Assembly (NCBI GenBank): GCA_021108375.1
Contig: JAIORA010000027.1
Span: forward strand, 1-64,000
Reading direction: 5' to 3'
From: Anaerohalosphaeraceae bacterium
GTDB taxonomy: Bacteria; Planctomycetota; Phycisphaerae; Sedimentisphaerales; UBA12454
Length of the DNA: 64,000 bases
Both the position numbers and the translations under genes were made by a program. Below the pieces are notes generated by a model. That model was not told the DNA's origin. It worked only from the letters and a program-made list of their open reading frames with translations, and ran no database searches. Positions 63,939-64,000 of this stretch are shown here, in pieces. Within the stretch, counting starts at the first letter, position 1, and each line of letters opens with the position of its first letter.

Positions 63939-64000
63939 TTTAAAACCATACCTAAAATACGATAGAGAGCAAGTGCCATATATTTATTCCCACTCTTTTT

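Overview
The window looks like a chromosomal segment of a planctomycete, most likely of the class Phycisphaerae (Sedimentisphaerales-like). The taxonomic clues are three PEP-CTERM proteins, a TIGR03790-type protein, several secreted proteins ending in short dockerin-like EF-hand tags with a W-L ending, a type III glutamine synthetase and abundant short intergenic hairpin repeats. This placement is an inference from gene content, not from a marker gene. Coding is dense on both strands, and no transposase, phage gene or CRISPR array is seen.

Region 1 (0.2-2.3 kb) holds two exported proteins among repeat debris. Region 2 (2.4-20.5 kb, all on +) is a nitrogen and glutamine block: an outer-membrane porin-like protein, AmtB, two PII proteins, glutamine synthetase III, both glutamate synthase subunits, glutamine-dependent NAD synthetase, and carbamoyl-phosphate synthase (carB before carA). 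Two sigma-54 promoters, each preceded at nearly the same distance by a pair of palindromes 30 bp apart, sit in front of the porin-amtB-PII unit and in front of the second PII gene. Ammonium thus enters, is sensed by PII, is fixed by GS/GOGAT and is spent by glutamine-using enzymes encoded side by side.

Region 3 (20.5-24.8 kb, -) is a YtrA-type GntR/ABC transporter operon with a clear promoter and operator. Region 4 (24.8-32.9 kb) is mostly housekeeping: DJ-1/PfpI, PanB, a glycosyltransferase, DapA, PdxJ, a pteridine-reductase-like SDR, a PgsA-type enzyme and RibBA. A candidate structured RNA lies upstream of the DJ-1 gene.

Region 5 (33-40.8 kb, -) is the most striking: a secreted 2244-residue RHS/YD-repeat protein with a C-terminal GIY-YIG nuclease-like domain, followed 3 bp later by a cytosolic leucine-rich-repeat protein. 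This is the layout of a polymorphic toxin and its immunity protein. A 134-bp imperfect inverted repeat lies just beyond the pair.

Region 6 (41.1-50.6 kb, -) carries RsfS, a membrane pyrophosphatase, a surface-protein cluster (three PEP-CTERM proteins plus a TIGR03790 protein with a dockerin), TilS and tRNA-Gly. Region 7 (50.7-62 kb) is a carbohydrate region: a Gfo/Idh/MocA oxidoreductase, a beta-helix protein, a pectate-lyase-like protein, a GntR-LacI-type regulator convergent with xylAB, and another tagged secreted protein. Region 8 (62-64 kb) has tRNA-Phe, tRNA-Lys, the redox regulator Rex with a matching operator, and a membrane-anchored protein of unknown function.
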